The notes beneath the pieces are model-generated. The model saw only the letters and a list, made by a program, of their open reading frames with translations. It did not search any database and was not told the DNA's origin. Shown in pieces: positions 1 to 56,545 of a stretch of DNA of 64,000 nt. Made by a program: the position numbers and the translations under genes. The stretch is from the NCBI GenBank assembly GCA_025642075.2, contig JAODUO010000152.1, forward strand, positions 152,501-216,500, written 5' to 3'. Within the stretch, counting starts at the first letter, position 1. The number at the start of each line of letters is the position of its first letter. The DNA comes from Ridgeia piscesae. Its lineage: Eukaryota; Annelida; Polychaeta; Sabellida; Siboglinidae.

Positions 1-535
1 TACATTAATGCCTTATTAGCTGGCGTATTTCTGCAAGCCGCTGACAGCGATGAAGCAGGCTAGTGATTGATGCGACATGGGACATCCCAACCACACTGCC
101 AGGTTTCTCAGTTAGACTGGTGCGGTACAGTGTTCCCTGTGACAACCAGTTAAACACACTATTAGTTGTCATGAGCAGAAAGTGACAGCTTACCTCTGGG
201 GCTACTGCCTGGCTGTAAAAAACATGACAATCACCACGTGTGTGCGAGTAAGTGTGTGTGACTGCTCGCGCCTCCCAGCATACCACAATGTCCACGTAGG
301 AACAACCGCTTAATAGACTCTCACAAATGTCACCACATGATGCTAGGCATGACTGTCACAAGAGGCTATATTACGACGTCGGCTATCAATATTAACAACA
401 TAGAAAAACACATGGCACCTATCCTCAATTCAGAGAATCACATTCAAGAATTTTTTGTCTCCGGGATTTGCACCACGTTACACAACGCTTTCTCAGTGGT
501 AATTAACATGCAGCTGCAAGAATACAATTCCAGAA
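1..535. other. No gene seen (probable USP47 intron 20)
   Basis: Only short chance open frames without codon-usage or homology support. No repeat was recognised. Confidence 0.5.
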
Positions 536-807
536 AAGAGGGAGGGTGAGAGGGAGGGGGGCGAGGAAGAGGGGCAGGGAGAGGAGGAGGCGGAAGGGGG
601 TGGAGAGGAGGAGAGGGGAAGAGAGGGAGAGGCGGAGCGTGAAAGGGAGAGAGAGAGGGAGAAAGAGAGGGAGAAAGATAGAGGAGAGAGAGAGAGAGAG
701 GGAGAGAGAGGGAGAGGGAGAGAGAGGGAGAGAGAGGGAGAGAGAGGGAGAGATAGTGAGAGAGGGGGAGAGAGAGGGGGAGAGAGGGAGAGAGAGGGAG
801 AGAGAGC
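536..807. repeat. GA-rich simple repeat
   Basis: Purine-only on the plus strand, mainly GAGAGAGGGA permutations. The open frames of alternating Arg/Glu or Ser/Leu here come from the repeat. Confidence 0.9.
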
Positions 808-1407
808 AGTTTACAAACCCATTACATGCCTCAAGCCATTTGGAGATCATACCTTCTCTAAAACTGCATCTCTCTCACTGTCAGATAGAGAAACACCACT
901 GCATATTTTATCAAGTGTGATCTACAGTTATGTTAGCAATGTGATTAGCTAATGAATGTTTTTATTCCCCGTCTCAAGTGTTACTAAATGACACACATCC
1001 AGAGCACCAGCGCCCCATGGCACTGCCCCTATGGTCATTGACCAATGGCCACAGCTGGTCATAAACAATTATTTTAATAACAACCTGTGAACTGACCTCC
1101 CCAGTGGTTACGTCAGGGAGAGACTTTCAAAATGCAAGGCAATTTCTTCCACACTGCCAGCTGTCAGCACTCGCAGCTATGAAGGTGGCAAGTCAAATGA
1201 GAAATCATCAGAAACTAATAGCATAGTCTGAAAAGTTGAATGTCTGAATAAAATGTTACTGTGGTACTTGTACCATGTGTCACAATCTCAATTTATATCA
1301 GTGTCAACAATGTTCCCTTTTCTAGTATGTATGTATGCAGTGACATATCTGAAATTAAAAAAAGTATTTCTAGCATTTTTTAAACCATAGGTGCAATATC
1401 TAGTTTT
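808..1407. other. No gene seen
   Basis: Unique AT-rich sequence between two purine tracts. No coding or RNA signal was recognised. Confidence 0.4.
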
Positions 1408-1795
1408 AATGGGAGAGAGAGTGAGAGGGAGAGACGAGAGGAGAGGGATTGGGAGAGGGAGAGATTGAGAGGGAGAGAGAAAGAGAGAGGGTGGTAGGGA
1501 TGGCTGGGAGACATAGGGGAGGGAGGTATGGGGAGAGAGAAGGCATGAACAAAGCGAGAGGAAGGAGGGTGAGAGGAAGGAGGGTGAGAGGAAGGAGGGT
1601 GGGAGGAAGGAGGGTGAGAGGAAGGGACAGAGGGACGGATGGATGGCTGGAGTGAGAGACAATGGCCCATAGGTTCCCGGGAGGGAGGGTGAGAGGATGG
1701 AGAGAAGAGCATGATGTAGAAAAGGAGGGAGAGAAAGACAGGGAGAGGTAGAGGGAGGGAGAGGAGAGTTGGGGGAGAAGGGAGAGGTAGAGAGA
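1408..1795. repeat. GA-rich simple repeat with short AGGAAGGAGGGTG units
   Basis: A purine-rich plus strand with five near-identical GTGAGAGGAAGGAGG-type units (about 1557-1622) embedded in degenerate GA sequence. Confidence 0.85.
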
Positions 1796-3113
1796 GCCTG
1801 CCTGCAGTGCCGGTGGAGACTGTAGTGAGTCAGTGTAGAAAGTGGACAAGACAAGCGAGTGTTGACTTGCCCCTCATCAGCGTCACTCGTGCCCCCAACT
1901 GGCTGCTGGACCTGGAGGTTAAACTAACATGTCAATCACATCACTGCTGCCTCTACCTGCACTTACGCACTTCCTGGCGGACTGCTTTCCAATAACGCAA
2001 GCATGCGTGCGTGCATGCACTGTCAGAGAATGTCACCTCCCTGTGGATCTCAAATCAAATGCTCTGGGCTTCGCTGATTGTCTGTACTACCTGATTGCAT
2101 TTATCAATTAGCATCTATTAAATTAATTAGGCACCTATTAAATTAATTAGTGTCCCCTATAACAAGTCAATGTGGTGATGAACAGTATTCACCTGTCTGA
2201 CCGAACGACCAATACGTCGAACGGACCACGACTGCCTGAACGGACACTGGCTGCCTGAACAGATTCCAGTAGACAAAACAACACAATCACTGTGAGACGT
2301 GCTTCAACAAAACATCTTATTCATTCAGTGACACAAGTCCCAGATGTTTGGACAGCGGCTAATATTATAGAAACAGTACTGATATGCACTGTATAATATC
2401 TATATACATACATAAGTCATATTTTATATACAATTCAAAACATAATTCTTCTTCTTCGCCTTTTCCCACTAGGTGGGGTCAGCAGCCCGAATTCTTGATA
2501 TCCAGAATGTTCAAAAGATAATTATTCAGCAAATATACATAGATGTATTAAATTTAGTAGACACATTCTTTGTGTTTGTTTGTTTGTTTGTATACAAGTT
2601 CTTTTCCGAGATAAACATTAGCTAACAATTTGTTGAATAAAATGTATGTTTACTGAATAATTATGCATTACAAGGTCACTATATACTCTCGGATAACAGC
2701 ACAACAATATGTTCTTTTCCATGGCGAAACGTTAAAGGACTATTGATCCCACACTGGAGAAAGATGAGACTCTTGAAGACATCCAATCAAGATATAACAT
2801 GAGAAGACTACAGGTTATCTGACTTAATCAGGAGCCTAGGCTAGAGGCTTCTCAATATAATTTCTTAGCCGGCAATGAGGAGTTTCTCTGCAGGAGAACG
2901 TCTATTGTTAAACCCCAATTTATTGAAGCCTCACTTGAAATGTATTGGACACTGAGAAAGACGTGGTTTCGGTTCAGGTCATCTGCAGTGATACGTGAGA
3001 TGCGTCTTAAATGCATTACAGCATTTTTTACTTCTTATCATCTAACTAAAATTGATCTAGCATGTGTGTATGCGATGCCGTGCGTGTGATAAAAAAACAC
3101 TTGACAAAAACAA
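1796..3113. other. No gene seen
   Basis: Holds a small tandem duplication of an ATTAAATTAATTAG motif (2115-2152) and several GAACGGAC-like repeats (2200-2265). No exon-like segment was found. Confidence 0.4.
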
Positions 3114-4411
3114 GATACAGTGGCTGTGCCTATGACTTCACACGGACCTAAAGATATAGTGGCTGTGCCTATGACTTCACAAGGACCTAAAGATATAGTG
3201 GCTGTGCCTATGACTTCACAAGGACCTGAAGATATAGTGGCTGTGCCTATGACTTCACAAGGACCTAAAGATACAGTGGCTGTGCCTATGACTTCACAAG
3301 GACCTAAAGATATAGTGGCTGTGCCTATGACTTCACAAGGGCGTGAAGACATAGTGGCTGTGCCTATGACTTCACAAGGACTTAAATATATAGTGGTTGT
3401 GCGTATGACTTCACAAGGACCTAAAGATATAGTGGCTGTGTCTATGACTTCACAAGAACCTGAATATATAGTGGTTGTGCCTATGACTTCACAAGGACCT
3501 AAAGATATAGTGGCTGTGCCTATGACTTCACAAGGACCTGAATATATAGTGGTTGTGCCTATGACTTCACAAGGACCTAAAGATGCAGTGGCTGTGCCTA
3601 TGACTTCACAAGGACCTGAAGATGCAGTGGTTGTGCCTATGACTTCACAAGCACCTAAAGATATAGTGGCTGTGCCTATGACTTCACAAGCACCTGAAGA
3701 TATAGTGGCTGTGCCTATGAATTCACAAGCACCTAAAGATATAGTGGCTGTGCCTATGACTTCACAAGCACCTGAAGATGTAGTGGCTGTGCCTATGACT
3801 TCACAAGGACCTAAGATGCCAGTGGTTGTGCCTATGACTTCACAAGCACCTGTAATATCAGTGGCTGTGCCTATGACTTCACAACACCTGAAGATATCAG
3901 TGGCTGTGCCTATGATTTCACAAGCACCTAATAGATATAGTGGTTGTGCCTATGACTTCACAAGCACCTGACAATATCAGTGGCTGTGCCTATGACTTCA
4001 CAAGCACCTGAAGATATAGTGGCAGTTCTGAACCTATAACTTCACAAGCACCTGAAGATAATAGTGGCTTGTGCCTATGACTTCACAAACACCTGAAGAT
4101 ATAGTGGCTGTGCCTATGAATTCACAAACTAAAATATAGTGGCGTTCCATGACATCAAAAAGCATGATTCAGTGGCTGAGCCTATGACTTCACAACACCT
4201 AAAGATATAGTGGCTGTGCCTATGAACTTCACAACACCTGAAGATGTAGTGGCTGTGCCTATGACTTCACAAGGACCTGAAGATATAGTGGCTGTGCCTA
4301 TGACTTCACAAACACCTGAAGATATAGTGGCTGTGCCTATGACTTCACAAGCACCTGAAGATATAGTGGCCGTCCTATGAACTATCACACAGACCTGAGA
4401 TATAGTGGCCT
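3114..4411. repeat. 39-bp minisatellite (about 33 copies)
   Basis: Units begin ATAGTGGCTGTGCCTATGAC and end with a TTCACAAG(G/C)ACCT(A/G)AAGAT segment. The unit length of 13 codons keeps a plus-strand frame open from 3120 to 3971, but the product is pure repeat (VAVPMTSQGPKDI) and is not a plausible gene. Units become shorter and degenerate from about 4020. Confidence 0.95.
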
Positions 4412-7400
4412 TTCTATGAACAATCAAACTACACTTGTCATACTGATCAGTGGCCAGTTTCTATGAACAATCAAACTACACCTGTCATACTCATCAGTGG
4501 CCAGTTTCTATGAACAATCAAACTACACCTGTCATACTCATCAGTGGCCAGTTTCTATGAACAATCAAACTACACCTGTCATACTATCAGTGGCCAGTTT
4601 CTATGAACAATCAAACTACACCTGTCATACTATCAGTGGCCAGTTTCTATGAACAACTTCAAAGGACCTACACCTGTCATACTCATCAGTGGCCAGTTTC
4701 TATGAACAATCAAACTACACCTGTCATACTATCAGTGGCCAGTTTCTATGAACAATCAAACTACACCTGTCATACTGATCAGTGGCCAGTATATCACTAC
4801 ATGATTACCTTTCTATGAACAATCAAACTACACCTGTCATACTATCAGTGGCCAGTTTCTATGAACAATCAAACTACACCTGTCATACTATCAGTGGCCA
4901 GTTTCTATGAACAATCAAACTACACCTGTCATACTATCAGTGGCCAGTTTCTATGAACAATCAAACTACACCTGTCATACTCATCAGTGGCCAGTTTCTA
5001 TGAACAATCAAACTACACCTGTCATACTCATCAGTGGCCAGTTTCTATGAACAATCAAACTACACCTGTCATACTCATCAGTGGCCAGTTTCTATGAACA
5101 ATCAAACTACACCTGTCATACTGATCAGTGGCCAGTTTCTATGAACAATCAAACTACACCTGTCATACTCATCAGTGGCCAGTTTCTATGAACAATCAAA
5201 CTACACCTGTCATACTCATCAGTGGCCAGTTTCTATGAACAATCAAACTACACCTGTCATACTCATCAGTGGCCAGTTTCCATGAACAATCAAACTACAC
5301 CTGTCATACTCATCAGTGGCCAGTTTCTATGAACAATCAAACTACACCTGTCATACTAATCAGTGGCCAGTTTCCATTAACAATCAAACTACACTTGTCA
5401 TACTCATCAGTGGCCAGTTTCTATGAACAATCAAACTACACCTGTCATACTCATCAGTGGCCAGTTTCATGAACAATCAAACTACACCTGTCATACTCAT
5501 CAGTGGCCAGTTTCCATGAACAATCAAACTACACCTGTCATACTATCAGTGGCCAGTTTCTATGAACAATCAAACTACACCTGTCATACTATCAGTGGCC
5601 AGTTTCTATGAACAATCAAACTACACCTGTCATACTCATCAGTGGCCAGTTTCTATGAACAATCAAACTACACCTGTCATACTCATCAGTGGCCAGTTTC
5701 TATGAACAATCAAACTACACCTGTCATACTATCAGTGGCCAGTTTCTATGAACAATCAAACTACACCTGTCATACTCATCAGTGGCCAGTTTCTATGAAC
5801 AATCAAACTACACCTGTCATACTCATCAGTGGCCAGTTTCTATGAACAATCAAACTACACCTGTCATACTCATCAGTGGCCAGTTTCTATGAACAATCAA
5901 ACTACACCTGTCATACTCATCAGTGGCCAGTTTCTATGAACAATCAAACTACACCTGTCATACTCATCAGTGGCCAGTTTCCATGAACAATCAAACTACA
6001 CCTGTCATACTCATCAGTGGCCAGTTTCCATGAACAATCAAACTACACCTGTCATACTGATCAGTGGCCAGTTTCTATGAACAATCAAACTACACCTGTC
6101 ATACTCATCAGTGGCCAGTTTCTATGAACAATCAAACTACACCTGTCATACTGATCAGTGGCCAGTTTCTATGAACAATCAAACTACACCTGTCATACTA
6201 ATCAGTGGCCAGTTTCTATGAACAATCAAACTACACCTGTCATACTGATCAGTGGCCAGTTTCTATGAACAATCAAACTACACCTGTCATACTAATCAGT
6301 GGCCAGTTTCTATGAACAATCAAACTACACCTGTCATACTCATCAGTGGCCAGTTTCTATGAACAATCAAACTACACCTGTCATACTGCATCAGTGGCCA
6401 GTTTCTATGAACAATCAAACTACACCTGTCATACTGATCAGTGGCCAGTTTCTATGAACAATCAAACTACACCTGTCATACTCATCAGTGGCCAGTTTCT
6501 ATGAACAATCAAACTACACCTGTCATACTATCAGTGGCCAGTTTCTATGAACAATCAAACTACACCTGTCATACTCATCAGTGGCCAGTTTCTATGAACA
6601 ATCAAACTACACCTGTCATACTCATCAGTGGCCAGTTTCTCATGAACAATCAAACTACACCTGTCATACTATCAGTGGCACATTTCATGAACAATCAAAC
6701 TACACCTGTCATACTGATCAGTGGCCAGTTTCCATGAACAATCAAACTACACCTGTCATACTCATCAGTGGCCAGTTTCCATGAACAATCAAACTACACC
6801 TGTCATACTGATCAGTGGCCAGTTTCCATGAACAATCAAACTACACCTGTCATACTCATCAGTGGCCAGTTTCTATGAACAATCAAACTACACCTGTCAT
6901 ACTCATCAGTGGCCAGTTTCTATGAACAATCAAACTACACCTGTCATACTCATCAGTGGCCAGTTTCTATGAACAATCAAACTACACCTGTCATACTCAT
7001 CAGTGGCCAGTTTCTATGAACAATCAAACTACACCTGTCATACTCATCAGTGGCCAGTTTCTATGAACAATCAAACTACACCTGTCATACTCATCAGTGG
7101 CCAGTTTCTATGAACAATCAAACTACACCTGTCATACTCATCAGTGGCCAGTTTCTATGAACAATCAAACTACACCTGTCATACTCATCAGTGGCCAGTT
7201 TCTATGAACAATCAAACTACACCTGTCATACTCATCAGTGGCCAGTTTCTATGAACAATCAAACTACACCTGTCATACTCATCAGTGGCCAGTTTCTATG
7301 AACAATCAAACTACACCTGTCATACTCATCAGTGGCCAGTTTCTATGAACAATCAAACTACACCTGTCATACTCATCAGTGGCCAGTTTCTATGAACAAT

Positions 7401-7622
7401 CAAACTACACCTGTCATACTGATCAGTGGCCAGTTTCCATGAACAATCAAACTACACCTGTCATACTGATCAGTGGCTACTTTCCATGAACAACCAAACT
7501 ACATCTGTCGTACTGATCAGTGGCCAGTTTCTATGAACAATCAAACTACACCTGTCATACTGATCAGTGGCCAGTTTCCATGAACAATCAAACTACACTG
7601 TCATACTGATCAGTGGCCAGTT
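4412..7622. repeat. 45-47-bp minisatellite (about 69 copies)
   Basis: Units contain TTTCTATGAACAATCAAACT, then ACACCTGTCATACT, then (C/G/A)ATCAGTGGCCAG. Length variants of 45, 46 and 47 bp differ at the dinucleotide before ATCAG. The array directly continues the 39-bp array and shares AGTGGC, CTATGA and CACCTG landmarks with it in the same order. Homogeneity is highest in the centre (6840-7400). Confidence 0.95.
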
Positions 7623-8304
7623 TTTGCAGCTAAGGAAAATTGTACAAAACACACTTGGCCTGGCGGACAAACATTGTGAAACAATCCCTCCTATATGCAG
7701 GGTCCTACAGCACATAACAACAAGCAAAGGACTAGGATGTTTGATTAAAACTTTATTTACAGAATAAGACTTCTATTACAACGCTCACATAGAGATGATT
7801 GGAGACTATTAATTCAAGATTCTGAAAAAATTATTAATTTCATACTCAAGTAAAAACATTTCTTAATTTGTGTGTATAACATTTGAATCCTTCAGAAATA
7901 ATTTGCTAGGTACAATGAGCCATTAGCCAAAAGGTAACCATTAAGCCTGATCTTTACTGTGCCTGAAGGGTTTAGATAATTTGATATATAATTAACCATG
8001 GTGTGTGAACCTAACAGTGTATCGAGTTCTTTCACATGATTGGGCTAACTACAGTTGGTCTCAAGTTAAATTGGCAGTGTTGATGAGCATTCTAGTGGCT
8101 TAGGGTCATATCAAACCTTATGTCACTCAAGTCTGAGTAGAACTCTCATTTATTTCAGGTTATGCCTTACGATTCAGGTTCAACTTGGAACCCTTTTTAT
8201 CATTTTTTTGAGATTTTAACAGTACATGTCTAGACATCTTTCTTGCTAAAATAATCTTCCAGGGTTCTCAAGACCACTGTTTTCTCTTTCTTTAAAAAAA
8301 ACAT

Positions 8305-8308
<4 letters not shown>
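7623..8308. other. No gene seen
   Basis: Unique AT-rich sequence with no recognisable exon or RNA. Confidence 0.4.
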
Positions 8309-8363
<55 letters not shown>

Positions 8364-8458
8364 AACACAAACACAAACACAAACACAAACACAAACACAA
8401 ACACAAACACAAACACAAACACAAACACAAACACAAACACAAACACAAACACAAACAC
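8309..8458. repeat. Compound (AC)n-(ACAAAC)n microsatellite
   Basis: A CA dinucleotide run (to about 8356) passes abruptly into about 17 copies of the hexamer CAAACA. This suggests one CAAACA mutation that later expanded. Confidence 0.95.
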
Positions 8459-11400
8459 GTATCCCCAGAAGTCCTGTGACAATCATGATGCAAAAATCTT
8501 GAGAAATTGAGAATGCAGACCAAGAGGCTTGTAGACAACATATTGATTAACAAATTATAGATTAACAATGCTCTTTGACCTCGTTAATCTTCACACTGAC
8601 ACTCCCAGCCTAATTGCCATTACATGCAGTCACACACACGCCCTTGATAATTATACAATCTATGCATTAGTACACTTCAAGGGCAATCAGACAGTGTCTT
8701 CTCTCGTGTGCACTATTCATATGGTACAATACATGAATAATTATGCCAGATATTCACCATGTAACCAGGTACTTTTTTCACAAAGCATGCACACTTGTAA
8801 AAGCATCGTTTTCTTTAAAATATCGCTTTCTTCACAATGCTACTTTTTCTTCCCATCTTGGCTCAATTACATAATCTGCTTGGCTTTCAAACTCTTTGAA
8901 AGATAATAATAAATTATAGTCTTGCAGTCTCTGCAGTCATTTAGTTTTTAAAGACTCCTAAACGAGGCAAACGAAATACTCCCCTTTGGGCACAAAACCA
9001 GCCGCTCCCTGTTGGTAATTATCATGATGAAGTGCGAAGCATCAGAAGAGACAATTCATATGACTTGGGTGGTTCGGTAAACAAATTTGTTATCGCTGTG
9101 TTAGACACTTAGGCTAAATTGCCAGTGCCGCTAATGAATGCAGAGTAATTACTAATTAATATTTAGTCAACCAGGGGTCATGCGTCAATAAACTAATACA
9201 GGTGACTAGATTTGCAGACACATTTAGCCTTCGGCACAACCCAGTGTATTGAAACTCGAGATATTTCCATCTACTAAACCTTTTTATTATTTGCTGGTTT
9301 TCAATCTCTAATTAAAAACTTGTTTTCTGACACTAGTCAGATGATAACTTTGGGCAATGATGTTCTGAAAATTGACATTTGCAAAAACTATTCACAACAC
9401 GAGCAACAAAACATCGCTGACTGATTAAATGAAAGACAATCCCTGACTGGTCTACAGCACTGCTGGGACAGTAACCTTATAACGAGGGCTTTAGTTCTGC
9501 AATGGGAGCCATACTGAGCATGTGTCGTCTGATAGGAGACTATCTTGGGTTCTGTTAAGGTAACTGGAGTTGACACAAATGGCAGTCAATTAGGCATACC
9601 TTATAGACGCAACTCACAGGACCAGACCGATTTCTCCACTGTAGGACAGTTGCCGAGTGGACAGTTGTTACCACACCCATGGACACAGGACATTTATTTA
9701 TTAATTCTGAACACTGTTAAATAACTATAAAGATTTTCTTACAATTTGCATCTCTCCCGCCATGGTCCCATCTTTAAACACGTCTTTATTTCTGTTCTCA
9801 GCAGTGTTCTGTTCTCATCAAGATTCAGTTATATTTATTACTCTGAATGGTAATATTCATCTTGGTAAATCAAACTATGCAAAAGGCGTATATATAAAAT
9901 TTTAATATCGCAATAATAATTGTAACACAAACATACTTACATAATGTATCAAATAATTATAAAACAGCTGCCCTTTTCGTGGCTATTACTTGTTTACTTT
10001 CACTTTCATTTCTACATTAATGATGTCATCAGTTGGGGGCTGTATCAGCCACAGATTTATATTCACAATCACAGCATGTCGTAAAACTTTCACTGATGAC
10101 TATCATCACGTCAGCTACGAATCTGTCTCATAAAGATGTTTAACATCACCCATTATCTCAAGACAGATGTCTATGACTGTCACTTAAGAGCTAAGCAGTG
10201 TAACGGGTTGTTGACATAACCACGCAAGAAGATGTATGAAGCATCAACACGGTAGACATCTTCCCATGAGAAACACCCATCTCTCATCAACAGACTTCAC
10301 CACAGCAGTTAGTGGCCCATTAAATGCTTATGAGTGGGACAGCGACCACTAAATGAAATTGATCTCCTTGTGTCTCACACTAGCAGATTGCCAACCAAGT
10401 GCCTCACTGCTGTCACAAAAGACACTCACTGGAGTGAGTGACCACTCCTTCACCGCACTACTTCATTAGCTAATCAGCTGGACAGCAGCAAGAGTCACGT
10501 CATGGGTTCTGTCTCATCTATCTGTCAATTGTCCGGCCCACAAGACAAGGCAGCCACGCATTGTCTTATTAACGGCGAGATCGCCGACATGCTTTCATTT
10601 CGCAAGTCACACGAGGTTCGCTGTTAACATGGACCTATTAACCGGGGCAGTCACGTGAAAGAGCTCAACACTCGTGTGGAATATACAAATGCATCTGCAA
10701 ACCTTTGAGTTTTTCAATCAAACAGATTCAAGATTTTATGCAAGATTCAAGTGTAGTCCTCTTTATTGACTGTAAGGTGTGACATCTCCATCATATGAGT
10801 CGACGTAAGGCAGGAGACGGGTGTGGTTTGAAGTCTGGAGTGAAAATCGTGTGGTGGATTCACAAAACTCCTAGGGGGATAGCAGGCATAAGTAGTTAGA
10901 GTTAGGGCTAGCGTTATCAATTGAAGAAACGTTTCTATTATTCTATGAACGTATTTGTGCTGGTGATCGCATTTGTCTAGACAGGCGATGGAAAATGTAA
11001 TTGGCCACTCGGAGAGGAATCATGATTTGTCCTTGTATTCATAGCTACATGATGACACTCCGTCCACTGCCTGAAGTAATTCACCCCTGGGCAGAATCTC
11101 ATCTGTATGCAGAAGAATCAAGATTCGTTCTTGTATTTATATCTGTTTGACAACGTTATATTTGCTGCATGATGTTGTTCGCCCCTAGACAGAATCTCGT
11201 CTACACATTCATGCTCGCTTGCAATTTCTTTGAAACTATGAATAATGAATAATCTTTATATTTTGGTTTGTGCTGTCCAAAAAATATCGTGACATGACAC
11301 AGCTGAACTGATTCTGAGTGGATAATGTGTTGGCGTTTAAGCAGTGTTGTCTAATGTTTGCCTAAAGTGTGTACCACGTAATTAGATGTGTGAACATCCA

Positions 11401-12056
11401 CACAGCCATCTACAGCAATGACACAGAATGAGGCACCAGTACTTCTATGTATTTATTCACTGATGTCTGTGGCTGTTGAACCAGTGCATTTCAAAGTAGT
11501 TTCTCAAACCTTCTACAGTTATAGTACATCCATTTCTCAAAGATCATGTACCACGATGTAGGATATTTATTGATATTTCACATACGTAAGTACCTAGGAA
11601 TAATCTAATCTCATTTTGTACAGTTGGAGATGAACTTGCGGTGTTTACAAAATGACAGTTTTATTTTAGTTTAACCTGATTTATGGGGTTGGATGCAATG
11701 AGACTATTTCTGTATTCCTCAGGAGAGATTCTTAGTTATTATGAAGGATGTGATGTTCTTGACAACTTCTCTTAAGACACTTTACTCCTGACCTGTATCA
11801 CACCTTTCACATGCAACAAACAAACGCTGACATTGCTCAGAAATACTAACCTGAACACTGTAAAATACATTAATCTGGTGACTGAAATGAAAAGAAAACA
11901 TTCAAAAACACATAACAACTGTCACAAAGGTTTGATGCTGAAATACATACGTACATTCATAAATAAAATCATTTCGCTGACTTCAGAAAGTCAGAATTGG
12001 GTGCCTACTCTCAGTACACCATCTCAACTGCTCCGGCCTACAAAAGCGCCACCTAC
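8459..12056. other. Intron sequence, no exon recognised
   Basis: Scanned on both strands for the missing USP47 C-terminal exons and other genes. No segment with splice sites and conserved coding was seen. It is presumed to be part of USP47 intron 20. Confidence 0.45.
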
Positions 12057-56330
<44,274 letters not shown>

Positions 56331-56540
56331 CGCGACGATATTATATCTTTCTTCTGGAGAGAGCTGAACAATGTATTTATTTAACAGAGTGCAGAAATAA
56401 GTTCACAAAATTGCCCTCCGATACGACATAGTCACATATCTCAACAGAAAATGGCTGAGGTCTCGTTAGAGCGAGAATAGACGAGACTTCCGCGATAGCC
56501 TCTTTCCCATCTGCCTTTCAACGTTGGCAAAGCCTGTAAA
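56331..56540. promoter_or_regulatory. Bidirectional USP47 / RPL10A promoter
   Basis: About 210 bp separate the two start codons. On the RPL10A side, CTCTTTCC (56500-56507) fits the TCT initiator of ribosomal protein genes, placing the start near C56502 with an oligopyrimidine 5' end. AAAATGGCTG (about 56446-56455) resembles a YY1 site. TCTCG TTAGAG CGAGA (56461-56476) is an inverted repeat. No TATA box is evident in either direction. The USP47 start site is not determinable from the sequence. Confidence 0.7.
56502..56540 (+). promoter_or_regulatory. RPL10A: RPL10A 5' UTR with 5' TOP tract
   Basis: The predicted transcript begins CTTTCCC, then a second pyrimidine cluster CTGCCTTTC, then the ATG. 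A 5' TOP normally places translation under mTOR/LARP1 control. The transcription start is inferred from the motif. Confidence 0.6.
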
Positions 56541-56545
56541 ATGAG
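56541..56545 (+). CDS. RPL10A: RPL10A exon 1 coding part
   Basis: Only ATGAG is coding before the donor GTTAGA. Joined to exon 2 it gives M-S-K-L-H-R-D-T-L, equivalent to human MSSKVSRDTL. The exon is identified by phase, the flanking TOP-type 5' UTR, and the absence of another suitable ATG. Confidence 0.85.

Noticed and set aside
536..1795. Arg/Glu- and Ser/Pro/Leu-rich open frames in the purine tracts
   Set aside because: Simple-repeat translation with no supporting gene structure.
3120..3971. 283-codon plus-strand open frame
   Set aside because: 13-codon translation of the 39-bp satellite. No flanking gene structure.
3114..7622. CRISPR-like array
   Set aside because: Units are contiguous with no unique spacers, and the DNA is clearly an animal genome.
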